A stretch of DNA of 64,000 nt, taken from positions 124,001 through 188,000 of the forward strand of contig NZ_JBMOUD010000006.1 in NCBI RefSeq assembly GCF_049319665.1. Direction: 5' to 3'. Origin of the DNA: JBMOUD01 sp049319665. GTDB lineage: Bacteria; Pseudomonadota; Gammaproteobacteria; Enterobacterales; Enterobacteriaceae. A program made the translations under genes and the position numbers. The notes beneath the pieces are model-generated. The model had not been told where the DNA came from and searched no databases. It saw only the letters and a list, made by a program, of their open reading frames with translations. Within the stretch, counting starts at the first letter, position 1; each line of letters opens with the position of its first letter. This document shows positions 35,331 through 42,715 of the stretch, one piece after another.

Positions 35331-35357
35331 TTAACAATCTCTTTGAGCGATTGTTAA
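35331..35357. repeat. Perfect inverted repeat upstream of the ydeP homologue
   Basis: TTAACAATC (35331-35339) and GATTGTTAA (35349-35357) are separated by 9 bases, 29 bases before the ydeP start. It may be an operator. The rest of 35303-35687 holds a short plus-strand open frame without support and the dacD leader; I see nothing else in it. Confidence 0.45.
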
Positions 35358-35687
35358 ACGAGTTGTTATTTTTATGTCACAAGTTTAGTGGGGGGATGCA
35401 ATATCGTCTAATCGAATATCGCAATCGTGGGATAGAGCAGGTTGATGATGACTTTGTCTTAATAATAGGGATAATGCGCGGCCTGCCGCCTTTAAAAGCC
35501 CGCGTTATCGGGACGAGTGAAGCAAAATGTAAGCAAATGGTTTCATTATGAAACTCTTCGCAAAAGTCTAATTGTTTTGCTTAGCCTTGAATTGATGCAC
35601 CCTATGCGGCGAAATGGCTTTTTTTAATATGAAGTTGCGGCCCTGATTTGGGCTATGTCAGCTTGACCACAGTTTGAGGATGAATGA

Positions 35688-36857
35688 GTGAAGCGTACTG
35701 TATTGAGTATAGTAACTGGAGTGTTGTTAATTTCCGCAGGTAGTGCTTGGGCGGTTGCTCCACTGGACTATCAAGTCGCGCCACCGAGTATTGATGCCGC
35801 GTCATTCGTGTTAATGGATTATGCATCAGGTGATGTGCTGGCCGCCGGTAACCCGGATGAGCGCCGCAACCCTGCCAGCTTGACCAAGCTGATGACAGGC
35901 TATGTGATTGACCGTGCGCTCGACGCCCATAAAATCAGCATGGACGATGTGGTTACGGTACCGCAAGAAGCTTGGGTAGCAGGGAATAAAAGCCTGGCTG
36001 GTTCTTCATTGATGTTCCTCAAGCCTGGCGACCGGGTGACGGTGCGTGATTTGATCCGCGGGATCATTATTGACTCGGGTAATGATGCTTGCGTAGCGAT
36101 GGCTGACTTTGTTGCAGGTAATCAGCCGACGTTTGTACAAAGCATGAACCAGTATGTTGATAAACTGGGATTGACTAATACCCACTTTGAAACAGTACAT
36201 GGCCTTGATGCACCGGGGCAATACACGACCTCTTACGATCTGGCTAAACTGTCTCGCGCTATTATCGGCGGCGAGCCAGAGGAATATCATATGTATGGTG
36301 AGAAATCCCTTACTTATGACAACATCACTCAGCAAAACCGTAATGGCCTGTTGTGGGATCAAAACCTGCACGTTGATGGCTTGAAAACCGGCCACACCGA
36401 AACCGCTGGTTTTAACATTATCGCTTCTGCGACCGAAGGTAATCGTCGCTTAATCGCCGTGGTGATGGGCGGTAAGAGCAGTAAAGGTCGTGAAGAACAG
36501 GCGCGTAAATTACTGACCTGGGGCTTCCGCGAATTTACCAGCATGCAGGTGTTTAAAGCGGGCCAAAGCGTCGCTAACGAAAAAGTTTGGTTTGGTGATG
36601 CGCATCAAGTGAAAGTTGGCAGCCAGAGTGATGTTTACCTGAACATTCCACAGGCAGACAGCGACAAAGTTAAAGCGCAATACGTTCTGACCAATCCTCA
36701 GTTAGACGCGCCGCTGCAAAAAGGCCAGCAAGTCGGCACCATCAATATCGTTGATGGCGATAAGACCATCAAAACCTTGCCGCTGGTGGCACTGGAAGAC
36801 GTACCGAAAGGTGGAATGGTAAGCCGCTTGGTCGATTACGTTAAGTTGAAGCTCTAG
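35688..36857 (+). CDS. dacD: D-alanyl-D-alanine carboxypeptidase (PBP6b)
   Basis: GTG 35688 has GAGGA at 35676-35680. The 389-residue product (signal peptide to AWAVA) has the three serine-carboxypeptidase motifs: PASLTKLM (SxxK), DSGNDAC (SxN) and LKTGHTETAG (KTG), and a C-terminal domain with an amphipathic end (MVSRLVDYVKLKL) that holds it on the membrane. It trims pentapeptide stems. DacD is favoured over DacA/C by overall recall; the call within the PBP5/6 family is not certain. Its stop codon lies within the first bases of the large palindrome that follows. Confidence 0.85.
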   Translation: MKRTVLSIVTGVLLISAGSAWAVAPLDYQVAPPSIDAASFVLMDYASGDVLAAGNPDERRNPASLTKLMTGYVIDRALDAHKISMDDVVTVPQEAWVAGNKSLAGSSLMFLKPGDRVTVRDLIRGIIIDSGNDACVAMADFVAGNQPTFVQSMNQYVDKLGLTNTHFETVHGLDAPGQYTTSYDLAKLSRAIIGGEPEEYHMYGEKSLTYDNITQQNRNGLLWDQNLHVDGLKTGHTETAGFNIIASATEGNRRLIAVVMGGKSSKGREEQARKLLTWGFREFTSMQVFKAGQSVANEKVWFGDAHQVKVGSQSDVYLNIPQADSDKVKAQYVLTNPQLDAPLQKGQQVGTINIVDGDKTIKTLPLVALEDVPKGGMVSRLVDYVKLKL

Positions 36858-37614
36858 ACCGAGAGCTTGGGCGGTTTCTTTAAGCCAGAAGGGCTTGGTG
36901 CATTGGTACATTAAAGCAATGACCGTGCTTTAGGCGGTTTTAGAAAACCAGAACGGTGAATTTTTCGGTTTATCAACTGCGGTGCTTAATGTTACTCCGC
37001 AGCCGAAACCGACCGAAGGGGCGGTAAGCGCCGCCCCTTCAGGCTTCCCGCGCTTTTTACTAACATAACAAGGTATCCAGTGGCGGCCATGTTTCAGCGG
37101 CCTCTGTGCTAGCGCAAATGCCAGCCTTCCAGGCTTCCCGATTTCGGGTTCAAGCCAACGATAAATCCATTGTCTTTCACCACTTCACCGGTGGCATTTT
37201 GAGTGCGCTTGGTGACTTAAAATCAACAGCAGCACAAACAAAAAGCAGAAGCAGTTTAGTTTTTGAAGTAAAAGCTTGTTGGCGCACTCAAAATTTCACT
37301 GACGAGTGGTGGAGAGACGGCGAAGCTGGCTCGAATCCGAGGAAGGCATGGCGGAGCCATGAAATTTGCGCCTGTCACCATAGTCTCTGAAACATGGCCG
37401 CCACTGGACTGGCTAATAAGGTTGGAAAAAGCGCGAGATTGTTAAGGGTGGCGCTAACCACCCTTAACTCGGTTTAGGCTGCGGAGCAATATTGAGCACC
37501 GTATTTAAGAAACCGAAAAAACACTGAACGATATTTAAAACCGCCTAAAGCACGGTCATTGCTTTAATACACCAAGCCCTTCTGGCTTAAAGAAACCGCC
37601 TCCAGTTCGGTCTA
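36855..37614. repeat. Large imperfect palindrome (about 760 bp) between dacD and a LysR gene
   Basis: The left half (from TAGACCGA, including the dacD stop) is the reverse complement of the right half (to TCGGTCTA) over most of its length. Matched pairs include the GGCGGTTTCTTTAAG segment (36870-36884) with 37584-37598, a perfect 21-bp pair at 37077-37097 and 37387-37407, and a 13-bp pair at 37196-37208 and 37282-37294. Within each arm lies a smaller perfect hairpin (GAAGGGGCGG at 37015 with CCGCCCCTTC at 37031; GTTAAGGGTGG at 37441 with CCACCCTTAAC at 37458). No gene is supported inside. It may be a nested set of Yersinia-type miniature palindromic elements. Confidence 0.85.
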
Positions 37615-37659
37615 CCTGATATACTTCGGATATTTATTACTTCGCTTGGCCTGCATCTC

Positions 37660-38574
37660 ATGGACATAAAACAATTAATCTATCTGTGTAATCTCGAGCG
37701 GGAGCGGCATTTTGGTCGTGCTGCCGAGGCGAGTTTCGTGAGCCAGCCGACCTTATCGATGCGCCTGAAAAATCTCGAAAAAGAACTGGGGCTGAATTTG
37801 ATTAACCGGGGTAATAACTTTGAAGGTTTTACCGCTGAGGGCGATCGTGTGCTCAATTGGGCTCGCGAGATAGTTGCGGTATATGAAGGGCTGAAACTTG
37901 AGGTTGAGTCTCTTAAGCAAGGGTTAAGCGGGACGTTGCGTATTGGCGTGATGCCACAATGCAGCGTGTCGTTAGCTCGGTTGATTAAAGCGGTTCATGA
38001 TGTACATCCAGGCCTGGATTATCGTGTGTCAGAAGTCAGCGCAGATCAACTGATTGAATCCCTCAGCAGCCATGCGGTAGACGTCGGTATTGGTTTTTTT
38101 GAGTTTTCAACGCTTAACGAACTTCGTTTTCAGATCTGTTCTTTGCATGATGATGGCGTTGATGTGGTGTATCACCCGGATCATTTCCCTGAACTTGCTG
38201 TTGCAGGCTCTCTCAGCGCCGTGCAGGTGGCGGCGCTTCCGCTGTGTTTATCCGAACCAAGCCGCTATTTTCGCCGCTATCTGGATAATTATTTCCGCCA
38301 GGCAGGTTTGGAACTGCATCCCATTATTGAAAGTACCTCTATTTTTCAACTGATGCAGGGGGTTTTTGTCGGACTTGGTTGTGCGTTGGTACCGCGTGGG
38401 CATTTAATCGATGAGATGTCACCCGCACTAAAACGCTGCCCACTAGATATTAGTCCGATGAGCCGTCATGCGGCGCTGGTGGTCGCCGAAGGAGGGCGAG
38501 CTACCGCGTTGGCACAACACTTCTTCAATACGGCAAGTCTCTGGTTGGCTCAGCAAGCTGGAGAATTTAAATAA
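37660..38574 (+). CDS. LysR-family transcriptional regulator
   Basis: The 304 residues have the N-terminal winged helix-turn-helix (HFGRAAEASFVSQPTLSMRLKN) and a LysR effector domain (GTLRIGVMPQCSVSLARLI, GLGCALVPRG). The regulator is not identified. It has no divergent partner; dacD lies upstream beyond the palindrome, and the ydeP-type gene further left could be a target because it has an operator-like inverted repeat. That link is only inference. Confidence 0.9.
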   Translation: MDIKQLIYLCNLERERHFGRAAEASFVSQPTLSMRLKNLEKELGLNLINRGNNFEGFTAEGDRVLNWAREIVAVYEGLKLEVESLKQGLSGTLRIGVMPQCSVSLARLIKAVHDVHPGLDYRVSEVSADQLIESLSSHAVDVGIGFFEFSTLNELRFQICSLHDDGVDVVYHPDHFPELAVAGSLSAVQVAALPLCLSEPSRYFRRYLDNYFRQAGLELHPIIESTSIFQLMQGVFVGLGCALVPRGHLIDEMSPALKRCPLDISPMSRHAALVVAEGGRATALAQHFFNTASLWLAQQAGEFK

Positions 38575-38721
38575 AGCAGGCGTCAGAAACTGGCTCTATT
38601 CCTATTGCAAGCAGGTGAGAATAGTCACAAGCTACGCTAACTCATTCAGAATATGGAACTATCTATCAGCTTTGGATGAATTATTTTGACTATCATCGTA
38701 TCGATCAAGGAGTTGTATAAA

Positions 38722-39216
38722 ATGAAAGCGATTCGTAATTTGGTGCTGGCTGCTGCCGCGAGTGGTGTGTTGTTGGCGGCTTCTGCACAGGCTGACAATA
38801 ACTTGCTCGGTTCCTTGCAAGATGCGGCTACTCAAGTATTGAATAATAGCTCGAGCGAAAAGGGCGCATCATCGCTGCCAAATTTGACATCGCTGCTCAA
38901 TGGCGGAGACAATAAACTTGCTTCAACCAATGCCAGCAATGCTGCCGGTGTGTTGGAGTATTGTATGAAAAACAAAGTATTATCGACGACTAACAGCGCA
39001 AACATTAAAGATAAATTGCTCGATAAATTGGGGCTTCAAAATGCTTCTGGCGCACAAAACCCAGATTATCAGCAAGGATTGGATGGTTTGTTGAAGACTG
39101 GTAACGGCCAGAATATCGATTTAAATAATCTTGGCGGTGGGTTGTCACAGATTAAAGACAAAGTGAAACAGAAAGCTTGTGATGTGATTTTGAAGCAGGC
39201 TAAATCATTTATCTAA
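38722..39216 (+). CDS. Exported DUF2501 protein (YjjA-like)
   Basis: ATG 38722 has AAGGAG at 38708-38713. The 164-residue product has a signal peptide cut after ASAQA, a low-complexity Asn/Ser/Leu-rich part, and two Cys (LEYCMKNK, QKACDVIL) that could form a disulfide. It matches the DUF2501/YjjA pattern: N-terminal LLGSLQDAATQVL and C-terminal IKDKVKQKACDVILKQAKSF. Function unknown. A weak hairpin (ACCCGGT 39229-39235, ACCGGGT 39248-39254) follows and may end transcription. Confidence 0.8.
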   Translation: MKAIRNLVLAAAASGVLLAASAQADNNLLGSLQDAATQVLNNSSSEKGASSLPNLTSLLNGGDNKLASTNASNAAGVLEYCMKNKVLSTTNSANIKDKLLDKLGLQNASGAQNPDYQQGLDGLLKTGNGQNIDLNNLGGGLSQIKDKVKQKACDVILKQAKSFI

Positions 39217-39377
39217 AAGCCATATTTTACCCGGTGGCTGCCATGCTACCGGGTTCAATATTACAGACCGCGCTGCGAATTCGAGGCACCGACAGGCTGA
39301 TAAGTTTATTTACTATAATTTGAAGTATGAAGGGCACTAAAAAGCTGAAATAAGCCGATCCCCATTCATTAGTTTAA

Positions 39378-39602
39378 TCACTTTATGTTTTGATATTTCT
39401 GCCATTCATCCCAAACATTTTCTGCGGCAACATCCGAATATCCGCGTTCTTGGGCAAGATCTCCCGCAATTTCTTCAGGTAATTGAATAGCAGTAGCATT
39501 ATCGCGTATCGACTCAACTTCTTGCTGAGTCAATTTGCGACCAGTTTCTTTCTCCTTTGCTTCTAGCACTGCAATTAAAGGCGGGATAAAAACGATGGCC
39601 AT
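39378..39602 (-). CDS. Small conserved-looking hypothetical protein
   Basis: I start at ATG 39602 (MAIVFIPPLIAVLEAKEKE); an upstream TTG would add 6 residues. The 74-residue product is acidic and helical, with LTQQEVESIRDNATAIQLP and AENVWDEWQKY. Its codon use is coding-like, and there is no gene on the other strand. Not recognised. It lies downstream of nth on the same strand, 71 bases away, and may be cotranscribed. Confidence 0.6.
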   Translation of the reverse strand: MAIVFIPPLIAVLEAKEKETGRKLTQQEVESIRDNATAIQLPEEIAGDLAQERGYSDVAAENVWDEWQKYQNIK

Positions 39603-39673
39603 TTGGGAGTTAAGCCTCAACTTGGTATGTGATTTTTATGACTTTACTAAAATCATAAAATTAAACACCGGAT

Positions 39674-40312
39674 TCACTCCGGGTATACCTTCTCTTTAAA
39701 CTCGCACAAGTCTTCAATAATGCAGGAGCCGCAGCGAGGTTTACGGGCGATACAAGTGTAACGGCCGTGTAAAATCAGCCAGTGATGGCAGTCGAGTTTG
39801 AATTCCGCGGGTACCACTTTTAGCAGTTTCTCTTCGACCTTATCGACGTTATCGCCCGGTGCGAAGTTGGTACGGTTGCATACGCGGAAGATATGAGTAT
39901 CGACGGCAATGGTTGGCCAACCGAAGGCGGTGTTGAGCACTACGTTGGCGGTCTTGCGACCCACGCCAGGAAGGGCCTCTAATGCGGCACGATCTTCGGG
40001 TACTTCGCCATGGTGTTTGTCGATAAGAATACGACAGGTTTTGATCACGTTTTCGGCTTTGGTATTAAACAAACCGATGGTTTTTATGTATTCCTTTACA
40101 CCATCAACGCCCAAATCCAGTATGGTCTGCGGCGTGTTCGCCACCGGGTAAAGTTTAGCGGTGGCTTTATTCACGCTAACGTCTGTGGCTTGTGCTGAGA
40201 GCAATACTGAGATCAGCAGCTCAAAAGGCGAGGTAAAGGCTAATTCGGTGGTCGGGTGCGGGTTATTCGCCTGCAACCGACTCAAGATGCTGATGCGTTT
40301 GTCTTTATTCAT
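39674..40312 (-). CDS. nth: Endonuclease III
   Basis: The 212 residues match E. coli Nth (211). The helix-hairpin-helix with catalytic Lys (LPGVGRKTANVV) is followed by the catalytic Asp (IAVDTHIFR), and the C-terminal 4Fe-4S loop has Cys spaced C-x6-C-x2-C-x5-C (YTCIARKPRCGSCIIEDLC). It removes oxidised pyrimidines. Its ATG overlaps the rsxE stop (ATGA), so it is the last gene of the rsx operon. Confidence 0.97.
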   Translation of the reverse strand: MNKDKRISILSRLQANNPHPTTELAFTSPFELLISVLLSAQATDVSVNKATAKLYPVANTPQTILDLGVDGVKEYIKTIGLFNTKAENVIKTCRILIDKHHGEVPEDRAALEALPGVGRKTANVVLNTAFGWPTIAVDTHIFRVCNRTNFAPGDNVDKVEEKLLKVVPAEFKLDCHHWLILHGRYTCIARKPRCGSCIIEDLCEFKEKVYPE

Positions 40313-41028
40313 GACGCGCTGCCGGTATTCCCTTGTGGTAAGGCGTTTTCTGCCGCAGCTTTTGCCGCCTTACGGGCTTTCATCCGCTGGTCTATCAGAT
40401 ATTTACCCGCTAATAGCATGCCAAGGCCGATAAAGGCACCTGGAGGTAACATCGCCAGCAGGAAAGGATTGTCGAGGTGGATGACTTCAACGCGCAATAC
40501 TTTTGCCCAACTGCCCAGTAACAGATCTGCACCGTTAAATAGCACGCCGCTGCCGAGGATTTCACGCAGTGAACCCAGAACAAACATTGCAGACGTTGCC
40601 CCTAAGCCGGTCATCATGCCATCTAAGGCGGCGATATGAACTGGGCTGCTGGCGGCACAAGCTTCTGCGCGACCCACAACAATACAGTTGGTCACGATAA
40701 GCGGAATAAAAATCCCTAGTGCTTGATACAGGCCGAAAGCATAAGCATTGATCAGCATCTGCACACAGCTCACTACCGAGGCGATGATCAGCACATAAAT
40801 CGGGATACGAATTTCATTTGGTACCCATTTACGGAAAGCGGAGATCATGGCATTGGTGCAGGTTAACACCATCGTTGTTGCCAGCCCTAAGCCGAGTGCG
40901 TTGGTCGCCGTTGAGGTCACGGCCAGCAGCGGACAAAGCCCGAGTAACTGCACTAACGCGGAGTTATTGGTCCACAAGCCCTGGATAATGATTTTCCTGG
41001 CTTCGCCTTTTTCTTTAACTTCACTCAT
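40309..41028 (-). CDS. rsxE: Electron transport complex subunit RsxE (RnfE)
   Basis: I start at ATG 41028 (MSEVKEKGEARKIIIQGLW), matching the E. coli protein, and not 41 codons further up inside rsxG. The 239-residue product has about six membrane helices (NCIVVGRAEACAASSP is the conserved core). RsxA and RsxE are paired membrane subunits that carry an Fe-S cluster. It overlaps rsxG by 8 bases and nth by 4. Confidence 0.95.
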   Translation of the reverse strand: MSEVKEKGEARKIIIQGLWTNNSALVQLLGLCPLLAVTSTATNALGLGLATTMVLTCTNAMISAFRKWVPNEIRIPIYVLIIASVVSCVQMLINAYAFGLYQALGIFIPLIVTNCIVVGRAEACAASSPVHIAALDGMMTGLGATSAMFVLGSLREILGSGVLFNGADLLLGSWAKVLRVEVIHLDNPFLLAMLPPGAFIGLGMLLAGKYLIDQRMKARKAAKAAAENALPQGNTGSAS

Positions 41029-41653
41029 CACGCGCTCCACAGGCTGAGAGGTGAGAAAGCTGCGCTGGAACGGTTTCAATAAACAACGCAGTACGTTTAA
41101 CTGAGCGGACGACCGCTCGTGGGGTAATGGTGGCACCGGTAAATTGATCAAACATGCCGCCGTCTTTCTTCACCGCCCAGCGAGTGTCATTATCGCCGTG
41201 GATGATTTGATTGGAGAGGCTTTTAATCCAATCCGAGATGCGAATTTCAATTTTATCGCCGAGGCCTGGTGTTTCATGATGCTCCAGCACACGGGTGCCA
41301 TATACCTTGCCACTAAAATCAGCGGCAACCAACAGCTTAATCGCGCCAGAATAACCATCGGGTGCGGTAGTTTCAACAACCGCGGCAACGGGCTTGCCAT
41401 CTTTACGCGCTAAGTACATCCGGTGTGGGCCCGGGCTGCCTAAAGCATCGCCGGTGACAGCGTAACATTCGTTTTGCATGTCATTGTCGTAAACACTCGA
41501 TGGAATAACCTGATCGAACAGCGCTTTTTGCTGGATAACAGACTGTTCAGCAATCGTCGGTTTGGTCAAAAGGTTCACCAGCGCCGTCATACCGGTCATT
41601 AGTGCGCCAAATATCGCCAGCGTCAGCCCGTGGCGTCGCATTGTTTCAAACAT
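41021..41653 (-). CDS. rsxG: Electron transport complex subunit RsxG (RnfG)
   Basis: The 210 residues (206 in E. coli) have one N-terminal membrane helix and a periplasmic FMN domain with the flavinylation motif FTGATITPRAVV, where Thr takes covalent FMN. It passes electrons within the Rsx complex that keeps SoxR reduced. It starts 9 bases after rsxD. Confidence 0.96.
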   Translation of the reverse strand: MFETMRRHGLTLAIFGALMTGMTALVNLLTKPTIAEQSVIQQKALFDQVIPSSVYDNDMQNECYAVTGDALGSPGPHRMYLARKDGKPVAAVVETTAPDGYSGAIKLLVAADFSGKVYGTRVLEHHETPGLGDKIEIRISDWIKSLSNQIIHGDNDTRWAVKKDGGMFDQFTGATITPRAVVRSVKRTALFIETVPAQLSHLSACGARDE

Positions 41654-41662
41654 AATAATTCC

Positions 41663-42715
41663 TTAGCGATGCCCGTAAACGCGGGGTTGCGTGTAGTGGT
41701 CGATTAACGGCACGGTGATATTTGCCAGTAATACCGCAAAGGCGATGCCATCGGGATAACCACCATAAGCTCGAATTAACCACACCAACAGGCCAATTAA
41801 GGCACCAAAAATTAAACGACCTTTGGGTGTCGTTGAGGCGGTAACCGGGTCAGTGGCGATAAAGAATGCACCGAGCATCGTTGCGCCTGAGAACAGGCCA
41901 ATCATCGGTGGTGCATAAGCGTCCGGTGCCAACAGCCAAGCTAATCCGCCGCAGAAGGTCAGCATCACCAGCATGCTGACAGGAATATGCCAACTGATTA
42001 TTTTACGCCACATCAGGAATACACCGCCGAGCAGGAAACCGGCGTTGATCCATTGCCAGCCGAGTCCTGCCAACACGCCGGAAAAGAGCGGCTGGTTCAA
42101 GACTTGTGCGGCGGTATGACCAGAACGCAGCCCCGTTTTAAAGCCATCCAACGGCGTGGCCTGCGTAATGCCATCAACGTTCATTTGTAGCTGATAAGGT
42201 GTCAAATCATGGCTGCTGTGACCGCTAAAAATAGTCAATAGCGTATCGCCAAAGCTTAGATGATGAACTTGCAGCACATCTGGGGGCAACCAGGTGGTCA
42301 TTTGTATCGGGAAAGAGATCAGTAACACCACATAGCCGACCATTGCCGGGTTAAACGGGTTTTGTCCTAATCCGCCGTACAGCTGCTTGGCAATGATAAT
42401 GGCAAATATAGTGCCGATCACAATCATCCACCAGGGCGCTAGCGGGGGCAGACTTAAACCGAGTAACACCGCGGTAAGCAGAGCGCTATTATCGCCAAGG
42501 CGTTTTTTAACCGGTAATTTACGCAGTTGTAATATTGCGCCTTCGGCTAATAAAGCGATGAAAACCGACAACGCAATTTGCACTAAAGTGCCATAACCAA
42601 AAAACCACACCTGAGCGAACAAGCCTGGCAAGCAGGCTAATGACACCAGCAGCATGATAGTGCTGGTGCTCTGACGGTTATGGGTAAAAGGGGAACTCGC
42701 GATTCTAAAGGCCAT
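41663..42715 (-). CDS. rsxD: Electron transport complex subunit RsxD (RnfD)
   Basis: The 350 residues form a membrane protein of the NqrB/RnfD family, with many helices and an FMN-attachment motif in DPVTASTTPKGRLIFG. GLGQNPFNPAMVGYVVLLISFP is the conserved core segment. It begins at the base after the rsxC stop. Confidence 0.96.
   Translation of the reverse strand: MAFRIASSPFTHNRQSTSTIMLLVSLACLPGLFAQVWFFGYGTLVQIALSVFIALLAEGAILQLRKLPVKKRLGDNSALLTAVLLGLSLPPLAPWWMIVIGTIFAIIIAKQLYGGLGQNPFNPAMVGYVVLLISFPIQMTTWLPPDVLQVHHLSFGDTLLTIFSGHSSHDLTPYQLQMNVDGITQATPLDGFKTGLRSGHTAAQVLNQPLFSGVLAGLGWQWINAGFLLGGVFLMWRKIISWHIPVSMLVMLTFCGGLAWLLAPDAYAPPMIGLFSGATMLGAFFIATDPVTASTTPKGRLIFGALIGLLVWLIRAYGGYPDGIAFAVLLANITVPLIDHYTQPRVYGHR

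Noticed and set aside
35306..35551. Plus-strand open frame of 81 codons between the ydeP-type gene and dacD
   Set aside because: Starts in the ydeP leader without a good ribosome site, has no recognisable pattern, and spans the inverted repeat.
37141..37340. tRNA-like T-loop strings (GGGTTCAAGCC, GGCTCGAATCC) in the palindrome
   Set aside because: No cloverleaf can be built around either; they lie in opposite arms of the inverted repeat.
37106..37390. Open frame inside the large palindrome
   Set aside because: It follows from the repeat sequence; no start signal or family pattern.
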